Positions 6,599 to 13,807 of a DNA stretch of 22,036 nucleotides are shown in pieces; the first letter of the stretch is position 1; every line of letters starts with the position of its first letter. Source of the stretch: a virus. Below the pieces are notes generated by a model. It saw only the letters and a program-made list of their open reading frames with translations. It ran no database searches and was not told the origin of the DNA. The translations under genes and the position numbers were made by a program. The stretch is from positions 1 through 22,036 of IMG/VR virus record IMGVR_UViG_3300042731_011531. One strand, written 5' to 3'.

Positions 6599-8587
6599 TT
6601 ATGACGATGAGGATTCTTCAATCCAACTTCGTAGCGACTCGGGGGCAATCAATTTCTGACGCACACGGGTGGCGCCGATATAAAGCGCGGCCATCGCCTT
6701 GCGTGCAGTATCCTTGTCAGTCCTATCAGTTTTTTGGATTATGTCTGTGGTGTCCGGGCCTAACATGACGACGTCAAATTCTCTGTTCTTGGCTGCTGTG
6801 AGAGTGCTGAGCGCATATTTGTCAGGGGGGCTGGTTTTGATCCAGTACTGAGTGGATTCCCACTTCTTGGTGGAGTAGCCTTGTTCGAGCAGTGCGTAAA
6901 TCCTCTTGAATCCTCGATTCTTAGCCATAGCCTCGACGAGCCGGTCCCAGGTTCGGAAGCTAAATAGATCGCGGTGCCTAGGAGGCGTTCCGCGATTTTT
7001 AAGTTCTATGCAGTCCTGAACGAAAAGATTTAGGTCCTTATCCTCTGCATAGAGGGTAAATCGCACCCCATTCCTTAGGAGATGGTCTGCCCATGCCCAC
7101 AGGGCCCAGTAGTCACTGACAAGGATCGCGGCAGCCGGCTTAGGGATGGTTGGCTTTTGGTCCGGATAGAAGGTCACCGTTGTTTTGATGTCTTTGCTGC
7201 CTGCAAAAAGTTCCTTGGGTTTTATTACAGGGTGGGTAATGATGATGGGATTGATAATATCTTCAAGCTGATGACCTGCTCGACAAGATTGGGTAATGCT
7301 TGCTTTTCGTACTTTTCTTTCACGATAGACAGAACTCCCGGCTAATTTTTGGTAATCATCCGCCAGAGTAATGCAGGCCGCCATACTGTTATCAATCACT
7401 TGCAGCAGTGCTTGTGGGGCATCATGACATTCATCGATGATTACATGTGAATAGTGTTTGGGGATAGCGAAGCCATGTAGTGCCGCAAGCTTGATCTTAT
7501 GAAACCCACGTATCGGTGGCTTGAAGTCGCTAGTCGTGGGGTTTACGGTCTCCTGCCACAAACTCTCCGCTGTACGGATCACGATTGCCTCTAGCGCGGC
7601 GGAGTCAATAATGGATTTTTGCTTGGCGAGTTCATTCTGCTTGAACCATCTTGGTATGTGGTCTCCGAGGATGATGTCATCTGTGCTCGCACAGTAGCGG
7701 GAGAGGGCGCCTTTACTGGCGCTGGCAATCGAGTAAGCTGATGTGCGCCCTATGCCGGTGAGGCCATAAATTGACACGATATCTTTGGGGTCAAGTTGCT
7801 TGTTATGCTCGGCTTTGGTTCGTATGCGGGCGTACGCCTTGTCAAGCGGCCCTTTCGGAATGATCTGTTGCATCAGATCCTCATAGGTTAAGCTCGTGAT
7901 TGAGTTTCCAATTTTTTGCTTTAACGGCCTCAATTGCTGCCATGTCCTGGTAAGTAACAGGATGTTGTGTGGATTGAGACCTTGAGATAGCAAAAGGCTT
8001 GTGATTACTTTGATCAGGTACGATTTACCGGTACCAGCATAACCTTGAATATGTAGATGCTCGTCAATCTGACGGTTTAGGGTATAGGGGATCCTGAATT
8101 GCTGATCTGTAAGCCCAGTGTTCAGCGGAAGACCTGGAATCTGGTAGTGGGGGTCTTCGGCCGGAACCCGATTGGTTTGTAGGTTCCGTGTAAAGTTGAA
8201 ATCCCATTCGCCGTTTGGCTGCAGGTAGTTGCGGGACGCTACTTCGCCTTGCTCAAGCAAATCCACGCCCATATCACACATGGCTACGAAGCCGGCACGA
8301 AGAAAGCCTGGTTCGATTAGGCGTTCAATTTCATCAGAAAACTCATTGGAGCCATCATTTTTCGCTGCTGTATTCAATTCAGCAATAAGCTTGGCAAGCC
8401 GACGCTCAATTTCCAGAGTAGAGAGCCCCTTCGCGTGTAAATCGGGCAATTTCTGAAGAACGTATAGAGCAGATAGTTCCGAGCTGGAGAGCACGCGTAG
8501 GTGATCACTGATGGCAAGTTGATCATCTAAGAGAGTGGTGACGGTCTCTCTGCTCAGAGGGAGATAAAGACGCTTTGTATCAACCAC
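6599..8587 (-). CDS. SF1 (UvrD/Rep-like) helicase-family ATPase
   Basis: A 662-aa P-loop ATPase with superfamily 1 motifs in order: Walker A GYAGTGKS at 182-189; Walker B VIIDECHDA at about 382-390; a motif III-like LADDYQKL near 408-415; QSCRAG near 433-438; the helicase motif V region LSTLTAAKNREFDVVMLG near 600-615; and motif VI LYIGATRVRQKL near 640-651. The first 170 residues are a charged, helical domain without a recognised fold and may specify target or partner. Length is typical of compact UvrD-like proteins. The start is GTG. The gene is AT-richer than the replication module and meets the unknown operon tail to tail with 5 bp between stops. It may unwind DNA in repair or in a defence-like role. 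Family is firm, role is not. Confidence 0.88.
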   Translation of the reverse strand: MVDTKRLYLPLSRETVTTLLDDQLAISDHLRVLSSSELSALYVLQKLPDLHAKGLSTLEIERRLAKLIAELNTAAKNDGSNEFSDEIERLIEPGFLRAGFVAMCDMGVDLLEQGEVASRNYLQPNGEWDFNFTRNLQTNRVPAEDPHYQIPGLPLNTGLTDQQFRIPYTLNRQIDEHLHIQGYAGTGKSYLIKVITSLLLSQGLNPHNILLLTRTWQQLRPLKQKIGNSITSLTYEDLMQQIIPKGPLDKAYARIRTKAEHNKQLDPKDIVSIYGLTGIGRTSAYSIASASKGALSRYCASTDDIILGDHIPRWFKQNELAKQKSIIDSAALEAIVIRTAESLWQETVNPTTSDFKPPIRGFHKIKLAALHGFAIPKHYSHVIIDECHDAPQALLQVIDNSMAACITLADDYQKLAGSSVYRERKVRKASITQSCRAGHQLEDIINPIIITHPVIKPKELFAGSKDIKTTVTFYPDQKPTIPKPAAAILVSDYWALWAWADHLLRNGVRFTLYAEDKDLNLFVQDCIELKNRGTPPRHRDLFSFRTWDRLVEAMAKNRGFKRIYALLEQGYSTKKWESTQYWIKTSPPDKYALSTLTAAKNREFDVVMLGPDTTDIIQKTDRTDKDTARKAMAALYIGATRVRQKLIAPESLRSWIEESSSS

Positions 8588-8740
8588 GAAGATTCCCTAT
8601 TGGTGTTTTCTTGACTTCTATGTCACTGTTTTACTTGATAATACCCGACGAGTCATGCTGCCGCGTCGGACCAAGCCAAGCGCCATTATAAGCTAAGTTC
8701 GGTTTTCCATCAGTCAGATAAAAGGGATGGAGCAGCCATT

Positions 8741-8781
8741 CCTAACTGTATGCCTAACTCCACCCTGACCACCTCCTAACT
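8741..8781 (+). repeat. three CCTAACT direct repeats
   Basis: CCTAACT occurs at 8741-8747, 8753-8759 and 8775-8781, start-to-start spacings 12 and 22 bp, close to one and two helical turns. This suggests a binding site for a small DNA-bending protein. The AlpA-like product encoded just downstream is an obvious candidate, by inference. Confidence 0.45.
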
Positions 8782-8795
8782 ATCGCAACCGCATT

Positions 8796-8832
8796 CTTTC
8801 TCCTGCGTTTCGCAACAACCCGCAGGAGAAAG
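8796..8832 (+). promoter_or_regulatory. 12-bp hairpin burying the ribosome binding site
   Basis: CTTTCTCCTGCG (8796-8807) and CGCAGGAGAAAG (8821-8832) are perfectly complementary around a 13-nt loop. The AGGAG Shine-Dalgarno at 8824-8828 is wholly within the second arm and the ATG follows two bases later. In RNA this would block translation of the first gene of the replication operon; as DNA it could be a palindromic operator. Confidence 0.65.
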
Positions 8833-8834
8833 TG

Positions 8835-9056
8835 ATGACTGTAAAACACCTCAATCAGGCCGAACTGGCCGACCGCTGGGACCTCTCCCAGCGGACTCTG
8901 GAGCGCTGGCGCGTGATCGGCTGGGGACCCTGTTTCCTCAAGATCGGCGGCCGCGTGGTCTACCGGCTCGATGACATCGAGGCCTATGAACGACGGCACA
9001 TGCGTGCTTCCACTTCTGAACCTGCCGATCAAGGGCAGGCGGGAGCGGTGGCATGA
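8835..9056 (+). CDS. AlpA/excisionase-like HTH regulator
   Basis: A 73-aa DNA-binding protein with a MerR-like winged HTH as in AlpA and phage excisionases (HTH_17): LNQAELADRWDLSQRTLERW, then GPCFLKIGGRVVYRLDDIEA, ending with an unstructured tail. I chose ATG 8835 over the GTG three bases earlier because its spacing from AGGAG is 6 rather than 3. Proteins of this kind control integrase genes or help excision; here it leads the replication operon, so it may regulate that operon, possibly through the CCTAACT repeats. Its stop overlaps the next ATG (ATGA). Family is likely; partner and target are inferred. Confidence 0.85.
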   Translation: MTVKHLNQAELADRWDLSQRTLERWRVIGWGPCFLKIGGRVVYRLDDIEAYERRHMRASTSEPADQGQAGAVA

Positions 9057-9529
9057 CGATCACGCTGGAAAAAGCCCGAAGCCTGAGCATCGGTGAGGTA
9101 AGCGGCCTTACCGCCAGGGAGTTGATGCAGCTGCAGTCCGCTGCCGCCGAGTCTCTGCGCCATGCCAAAGATCTCAGTGATTGGATCCATGGGGCTATCG
9201 CCCTGAAGTATGAAGCCCAGACCAAGGAACTGCGTGCCCGACTTGGTAAAGAGACCGGGATCGTTCACTTCGATGACGAAGGTGTCCTTGTGACGGCCGA
9301 GCTTTCTAAAAAGCCTGTGTGGGATCAGAAGAAGCTGTCAGAGATTGCCGGCCGAATCGCCGCCGCCGGCGACGATCCCGCCGAGTTCCTGGAGATCACT
9401 TACAAGGTCGCCGAACGTAAATACACCGCCTGGCCCGAGAGCCTGCGCGAGGTATTCGCGCCTGCCCGCACCCTCAAGACCGGCAAGCCCGGCTTTCGAT
9501 TGACCCAGGTCGAGGGAGGTGCGGCATGA
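9053..9529 (+). CDS. uncharacterised phage-type protein
   Basis: A 158-aa protein of unknown function, coupled at both ends by ATGA overlaps. The N-terminal 70 residues are helical and charged (LTARELMQLQSAAAESLRHA) and may form a coiled coil. The second half has a compact pattern (KKPVWDQKKLSEIAGRIAAA, then YKVAERKYTAWPESLREVF and ARTLKTGKPGFRL) that I associate with conserved proteins in phage replication regions, though I know of no assigned activity. It directly precedes the Sak4-like ATPase, so a role in recombination or replication is plausible. Confidence 0.8.
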   Translation: MTITLEKARSLSIGEVSGLTARELMQLQSAAAESLRHAKDLSDWIHGAIALKYEAQTKELRARLGKETGIVHFDDEGVLVTAELSKKPVWDQKKLSEIAGRIAAAGDDPAEFLEITYKVAERKYTAWPESLREVFAPARTLKTGKPGFRLTQVEGGAA

Positions 9530-10410
9530 ACGGCGGCTTGCCCATCATCGGTGCCGATCAGCGGCTGGCGGAGAAGCGCGGCATCAAGGGCTGCATCTTC
9601 GGCAAGTCGGGCATCGGCAAGACCAGCCTGCTGTGGACCCTGGAACCGGAGAGCACCCTGTTCTTCGATCTGGAGGCAGGAGATCTGGCCATCGAGGGTT
9701 GGACCGGAGACAGCGTGCGGCCCAAGACCTGGCAGGAGTGCCGCGACTTCGCGGTCTTCATCGGTGGTCCCAATCCGGCGCTGCGCGAGGACCAGCCCTA
9801 TAGTCAGGCCCATTTCGACGCCGTGTGCGAGCGTTTCGGCGATCCGGCGCTACTGGCGAAGTACGAGACGGTGTTCATCGACTCGATCACGGTGGCGGGC
9901 CGTCTCTGTTTTCAATGGTGCAAGGGCCAGCCCCAGGCATTCAGCGAGCGCACCGGCAAGCCCGACATGCGCGGTGCCTACGGCCTGCATGGCCAGGAGA
10001 TGATCGCCTGGCTCACCCATCTGCAGCACACCCGCAACAAGAACATCTGGTTCGCCGGCATCCTCGACGAACGGATCGACGACTTCAACCGCAAGCTGTT
10101 CGTGCCTCAGATCGAAGGTTCCAAGACCGGCCTGGAGCTGCCCGGCATCGTCGATCAGGTGATCGCCATGGCAGAGCTTGCCGACGATGAGGGCAACGGT
10201 TACCGCGCCTTCATCAACCACACCCTGAATCCCTGGGGCTACCCGGCCAAGGATCGTAGCGGCCGCCTGGAGATGATCGAGGAACCCCACCTCGGCCGTC
10301 TCATGGCAAAGATCCGCAACCCCGTAAGACCGGCCGGAGAGCGGCTCGCCCACGCCATTCCTACAGCCGCCCCCGATACCCAACCCATTATCGAAAACGA
10401 AGGAGTTTGA
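9526..10410 (+). CDS. Sak4/RecA-like phage ATPase
   Basis: A 294-aa single-domain RecA-like NTPase. Walker A GKSGIGKT is at 26-33, FFDLEAGD near 46-53 is typical of phage AAA_24/Sak4 proteins, and Walker B ETVFIDS is at about 114-120. Sak4 proteins are compact Rad51/RecA relatives that promote single-strand annealing, usually helped by a cognate SSB, and the next gene is a plausible SSB. The later part (HLQHTRNKNIWFAGILDER, then GSKTGLELPGIVDQVIAMAE) also fits. ATG 9526 overlaps the upstream stop. Recombination function follows from the family; it could also load replication proteins. Confidence 0.82.
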   Translation: MNGGLPIIGADQRLAEKRGIKGCIFGKSGIGKTSLLWTLEPESTLFFDLEAGDLAIEGWTGDSVRPKTWQECRDFAVFIGGPNPALREDQPYSQAHFDAVCERFGDPALLAKYETVFIDSITVAGRLCFQWCKGQPQAFSERTGKPDMRGAYGLHGQEMIAWLTHLQHTRNKNIWFAGILDERIDDFNRKLFVPQIEGSKTGLELPGIVDQVIAMAELADDEGNGYRAFINHTLNPWGYPAKDRSGRLEMIEEPHLGRLMAKIRNPVRPAGERLAHAIPTAAPDTQPIIENEGV

Positions 10411-10412
10411 CC

Positions 10413-11006
10413 ATGACATCCGCCTGGAACGATTTCAATTCGGCCGACGACCAATACGGCTTCGACACCATCCCCAAAGGCACCCTGGTAAAGGTGCGCA
10501 TGACCATTAAACCGGGTGGCTACGACGATCACGCCCAAGGCTGGACCGGCGGCTACGCCACCCAGAGTGAGACCACCGGTTCGATCTATCTCAACGGCGA
10601 GTTCGTGGTACTGGAAGGCCCTTACGCAAGGCGCAAGATCTGGAGCCTGATCGGCCTGCACAGCAACAAAGGGCCCGAGTGGGCCAACATGGGCCGCGCC
10701 TTTATCAAGGGTATTCTCAACTCCGCCCGGGGCCTGCATCCCCAGGACAACTCGCCCCAGGCTCAGCAGGCCCGGCGCATCAACGGCTTCGCCGATCTCG
10801 ACGGCATCGAATTCGTCGGCAAGGTGGAGATGGAGAAGGACCAATACGGCGAAGACAAGAACGTCATCAGGATGGCAATCACGCCGGACCGCAAGGAGTA
10901 CGCCGCAGCGATGGGCAGCGCCGCTTCGCAACCGGCACAGCAGGCCCCAGCATCTCAGCAGCAACCGGCCGCGGCACCCACCGGCCGTCCCAGCTGGGCG
11001 CAGTAA
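10413..11006 (+). CDS. putative phage single-stranded DNA-binding protein
   Basis: A 197-aa protein. I chose ATG 10413, seven bases after AAGGAG, rather than the TTG at 10407 that overlaps the upstream stop. The body has alternating strands suggestive of an OB fold (GTLVKVRMTIKPGG, SIYLNGEFVVLEG, RKIWSLIGLHSN, then GIEFVGKVEMEKDQYGEDKN), followed by a disordered Q/A/P-rich tail after about residue 165 ending PSWAQ. Folded domain plus flexible tail is the usual SSB build, but the classical acidic tip DDDIPF is absent. Position right after the Sak4-like ATPase supports the call. Single-stranded DNA binding is inferred from fold pattern and context. Confidence 0.6.
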   Translation: MTSAWNDFNSADDQYGFDTIPKGTLVKVRMTIKPGGYDDHAQGWTGGYATQSETTGSIYLNGEFVVLEGPYARRKIWSLIGLHSNKGPEWANMGRAFIKGILNSARGLHPQDNSPQAQQARRINGFADLDGIEFVGKVEMEKDQYGEDKNVIRMAITPDRKEYAAAMGSAASQPAQQAPASQQQPAAAPTGRPSWAQ

Positions 11007-11018
11007 GGAGGGGCGGCG

Positions 11019-12692
11019 ATGATACTGAGACCCCGCCAGAAGGTGTTCGTCGAGCGTGCTGTCCGTGCCCTCGACGAGCACGGCAACACCCTCGGCGTCG
11101 CTCCGACCGGGGCGGGCAAGACCATCATGCTCTCCGGCGTTGCCGGGGAGTGGTTGGTCGACAACGACGCCAAGGCCTGCGTACTGGCCCACCGGGACGA
11201 GCTGACGAGCCAGAATGAGGCCAAGTTCCGCAAGGTGAATCCCGGCATCGAAACCTCCGTGTTCGATGCCCGGGAGAAGTCCTGGTCCGGCCGGACCACC
11301 TTCGCCATGGTCCAGACCCTCTCACGCGAGGCCAACCTCAAGCGCATGCCGGCGCTGGACCTGTTGGTGGTCGACGAGGCGCACCACGTGGCCGCGTCCA
11401 GCTACCGGCGCGTCATTGACTACGCCCGGGAGCGCAATCCGGATCTGGCCCTGTTTGGCGTGACTGCCACGCCCAACCGCGGCGACCGAAAGGGGCTGCG
11501 ACCGGTGTTCAGCAACGTGGCCGATCAGATCACCCTGGGCGAGTTGATCCAGTCCGGTCACCTGGTGCCGCCGCGCACCTTTGTCGTAGACATCGGTACC
11601 CAGGAGGCGCTGTCCAGCGTGAAGCGTGCCGCTGACGACTTCGTCATGACCCAGGTGGACGCCATCATGAACAAGGCGCCCATCACCGAGTCGGTCATTC
11701 TCCACTGGAAGGAGCGGGCAGGGGACCGCAAGACGGTGGTCTTCTGCTCCACCGTCAATCACGCCCGCAATGTCACGGAGGCCTTCAGGGCCACAGGTGT
11801 CGATGCTGTGCTGGTTCATGGCGAACTTTCCAATAGCACGCGTAAAGAGGCCCTGGCTCGATTCGAGCGGGGTGAGGCGCAGGTGGTGGTCAACGTGGCG
11901 GTGCTCACGGAGGGTTGGGATCACCCTCCGACTGATTGCGTCGTCCTCCTGCGCCCCAGCTCCTTCAAGTCCACCCTGATCCAGATGATCGGCCGTGGTC
12001 TGCGCACCGTCGATCCCAACGAGTATCCGGGTGTCACCAAGACGGATTGCATCGTTCTCGACTTCGGCACCAGCACTCTGCTGCACGGCTCGCTGGAGCA
12101 GGACGTCAATCTGGAGGGCCGGGACTTCACCGGCGAGGCGCCTCAGAAGGAGTGTCCGGAGTGTGGTGCACAGGTGCCCGCGGCATCGATGGAGTGCCCG
12201 CTCTGCGGCTACCGTTGGGAACGCGCCGAATCGGGGGAGAAGATCGAGCTGGGCGATTTCGTCATGTCGGAACTCGACCTGCTCAAGCGCTCCTCGTTTC
12301 GCTGGTGCGACCTGTTCGGCGACGACGGCGCGTTGATGGCCACCGGGTTTGATGCCTGGGCGGGTGTCTTTTTCCTCAACGGCCACTGGTACGGTGTTGG
12401 CGGCGGCAAGAACCAGAGAACGAACCTGCTGGCGCTCGGCGAGCGCACCGTCTGTCTCGCGGCGGCGGACGACTGGCTTAACGAGCACGAGTCGGAGGAT
12501 ACCGCACTCAAGTCTCGCCGTTGGCTGAACCAGTCCGCGACCCAGCAACAGCTGCACTATCTGCCGCCGGCTTATCGCCAGGACTTCGGCCTGACCCGCT
12601 ACCAAGCCTCCTGCCTGCTCGCCTTCCGGTTCAACAAGCGAGACATCCAATCCCGGGTGTTCGGTGCGGCGCAAAGCAGGGAGGCGGCATGA
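11019..12692 (+). CDS. SF2 DEAH-box helicase with zinc ribbon
   Basis: A 557-aa superfamily 2 helicase of the ResIII/RecG-like type found in phage replication modules. Motif I APTGAGKT is at 28-35, motif II DEAH at 119-122, motif III TAT at 149-151, a motif V-like NVAVLTEGWD at about 292-301 and motif VI QMIGRGLR at 322-329. A four-cysteine zinc ribbon follows: CPEC at 379-382 and CPLC at 393-396. The last 150 residues form an uncharacterised domain. An AAGGAG-like site precedes ATG 11019. It probably remodels forks or recombination intermediates together with the Sak4, SSB and nuclease products. Family is certain; substrate is not. Confidence 0.92.
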   Translation: MILRPRQKVFVERAVRALDEHGNTLGVAPTGAGKTIMLSGVAGEWLVDNDAKACVLAHRDELTSQNEAKFRKVNPGIETSVFDAREKSWSGRTTFAMVQTLSREANLKRMPALDLLVVDEAHHVAASSYRRVIDYARERNPDLALFGVTATPNRGDRKGLRPVFSNVADQITLGELIQSGHLVPPRTFVVDIGTQEALSSVKRAADDFVMTQVDAIMNKAPITESVILHWKERAGDRKTVVFCSTVNHARNVTEAFRATGVDAVLVHGELSNSTRKEALARFERGEAQVVVNVAVLTEGWDHPPTDCVVLLRPSSFKSTLIQMIGRGLRTVDPNEYPGVTKTDCIVLDFGTSTLLHGSLEQDVNLEGRDFTGEAPQKECPECGAQVPAASMECPLCGYRWERAESGEKIELGDFVMSELDLLKRSSFRWCDLFGDDGALMATGFDAWAGVFFLNGHWYGVGGGKNQRTNLLALGERTVCLAAADDWLNEHESEDTALKSRRWLNQSATQQQLHYLPPAYRQDFGLTRYQASCLLAFRFNKRDIQSRVFGAAQSREAA

Positions 12693-13037
12693 ATGCTTTG
12701 CGCGATCTGTGGACGGGAAGGGCGGGCCTTCTGCTGGGTATCGCCGCCGAGAACGGGGGTAAAGCGTCAGTTCAAGCGTTTTTGTTCGATGCGCTGCCAG
12801 AGCCTCTACGCAAAGCGCCTCAGGGCGGGAGGTGGCGTCATGATTGATCCCACCGGCAACGAAAAGAGCGCCATGGATGCCGTGCTGCCTCACCTCGGGG
12901 AGTACGTGGCGTCGGTCGGAATGGACAAACCGCTGTCGGCCTACCGCCGCGAGGAGATCCTGCAGATGGTGGACGTAGTGCTCACCGCCTACTTCGACAA
13001 CTTGCGGGAACTCACGCCTGACGACGTGCCGTTCTGA
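12693..13037 (+). CDS. DUF6511-type zinc-finger protein
   Basis: A 114-aa protein that begins immediately after the helicase stop. The N-terminus carries CAIC at about residues 3-6 and FCSMRC at about 30-35, four cysteines for one zinc. The C-terminal half (LGEYVASVGMDKPLSAYRRE, then MVDVVLTAYFDNL) fits my memory of the DUF6511 family, present in phage and prophage replication regions. Activity is unknown. An ATG at 12689 in another frame was not used because it gives a product without these motifs. The spacing suggests it is made together with the helicase and the following nuclease. Confidence 0.75.
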   Translation: MLCAICGREGRAFCWVSPPRTGVKRQFKRFCSMRCQSLYAKRLRAGGGVMIDPTGNEKSAMDAVLPHLGEYVASVGMDKPLSAYRREEILQMVDVVLTAYFDNLRELTPDDVPF

Positions 13038-13048
13038 GGGGGAGGCAG

Positions 13049-13807
13049 ATGCTGGATTTCAACTCTTCCGCCTCCTTCAGCGAGCGGGTAATGGGCTATA
13101 TCGACGGGGCGTTGGCTGCTGAACGGGACGCTCAGACCCCGCGCACCTATCTCGGCGCGTCACGTCTGGGCGTGGCCTGCGATCGGGCGCTGCAGTACGA
13201 GTATCTACAAGCGCCGGTGGATCCGGGGCGCGAGTTCTCCGGAAGGACACTGCGCATCTTCGAGGCGGGCCACCTGTTCGAAGATCTCGCCATCCGCTGG
13301 TTGCAGCAGGCCGGTTTCGAACTGCATACGGAAACCTCCCTCGGCGGGCAGTACGGTTTCTCTGTCGCCGGTGGCCGCATCCAGGGCCATGTGGACGGTA
13401 TCCTTGCCGCGGGACCGGAATCGCTGGGGCTCGGCTATCCGGCACTCTGGGAGTGCAAGTCGCTCAACGCCAGGTCGTGGAAGGAGACAGTCAAGCGCGG
13501 GGTGGCGCTCGCCAAACCGGTCTACGCCGCTCAGATCGCCCTCTACCAGGCCTACCTGGAGCCGCAGATCCCGGGTATCAGTGAGCACCCGGCGCTCTTC
13601 ACCGCCATCAACAAGGATACCGCCGAAATCTATTTCGAGGGGGTGCCCTTCAACGGCGAACTGGCGCAGCGCACCTCGGACCGGGGCGTGCGTGTCTTGC
13701 TGGCCTGTGACGCCCACGAGTTGCTGCCGCGTTTGACCAACGATCCAACCCACTACGAGTGTAAGTTCTGTCCCTGGCAGGACCGGTGTTGGGGAGGCGG
13801 ATCTTGA
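13049..13807 (+). CDS. Cas4/RecB-like Fe-S nuclease (PD-(D/E)XK)
   Basis: A 252-aa PD-(D/E)XK nuclease. Visible core: GHLFED with Glu78, GHVDGIL with Asp116, WECKS with Glu135 and Lys137, and QIALYQAY matching the QxxxY motif (Gln162, Tyr166). Cys44 together with CKFC (238-241) and Cys247 would hold a 4Fe-4S cluster, as in Cas4 and AddB. A GGAGG site precedes ATG 13049. Such phage proteins are probably 5'-3' or strand-processing exonucleases that create ends for single-strand annealing, which fits the Sak4 and SSB genes upstream. No CRISPR array or other cas gene is seen, so this is not a CRISPR adaptation gene. Confidence 0.9.
   Translation: MLDFNSSASFSERVMGYIDGALAAERDAQTPRTYLGASRLGVACDRALQYEYLQAPVDPGREFSGRTLRIFEAGHLFEDLAIRWLQQAGFELHTETSLGGQYGFSVAGGRIQGHVDGILAAGPESLGLGYPALWECKSLNARSWKETVKRGVALAKPVYAAQIALYQAYLEPQIPGISEHPALFTAINKDTAEIYFEGVPFNGELAQRTSDRGVRVLLACDAHELLPRLTNDPTHYECKFCPWQDRCWGGGS

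Larger units (their letters stand above)
8588..8834. promoter_or_regulatory. divergent control region before the replication operon
   Basis: This 247-bp gap separates the minus-strand helicase from the plus-strand replication operon, so it must hold both promoters. Seen: a possible weak plus-strand promoter (TTGACT 8611-8616, TTGATA 8635-8640, 18-bp gap); an inverted repeat CCGACG (8645-8650) with CGTCGG (8664-8669); three CCTAACT repeats (8741-8781); and a hairpin at 8796-8832. No coding gene is evident. Confidence 0.55.

Noticed and set aside
12689-12847. Alternative start MNALRDLW overlapping the helicase stop
   Set aside because: It has a tempting ATGA overlap, but the frame lacks the two cysteine pairs and DUF6511-like segment found from ATG 12693.
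11322-12893. 523-codon open frame on the minus strand
   Set aside because: It is antisense to the SF2 helicase, whose motifs are complete. The antisense product has no domain and mirrors GC-rich codon usage.
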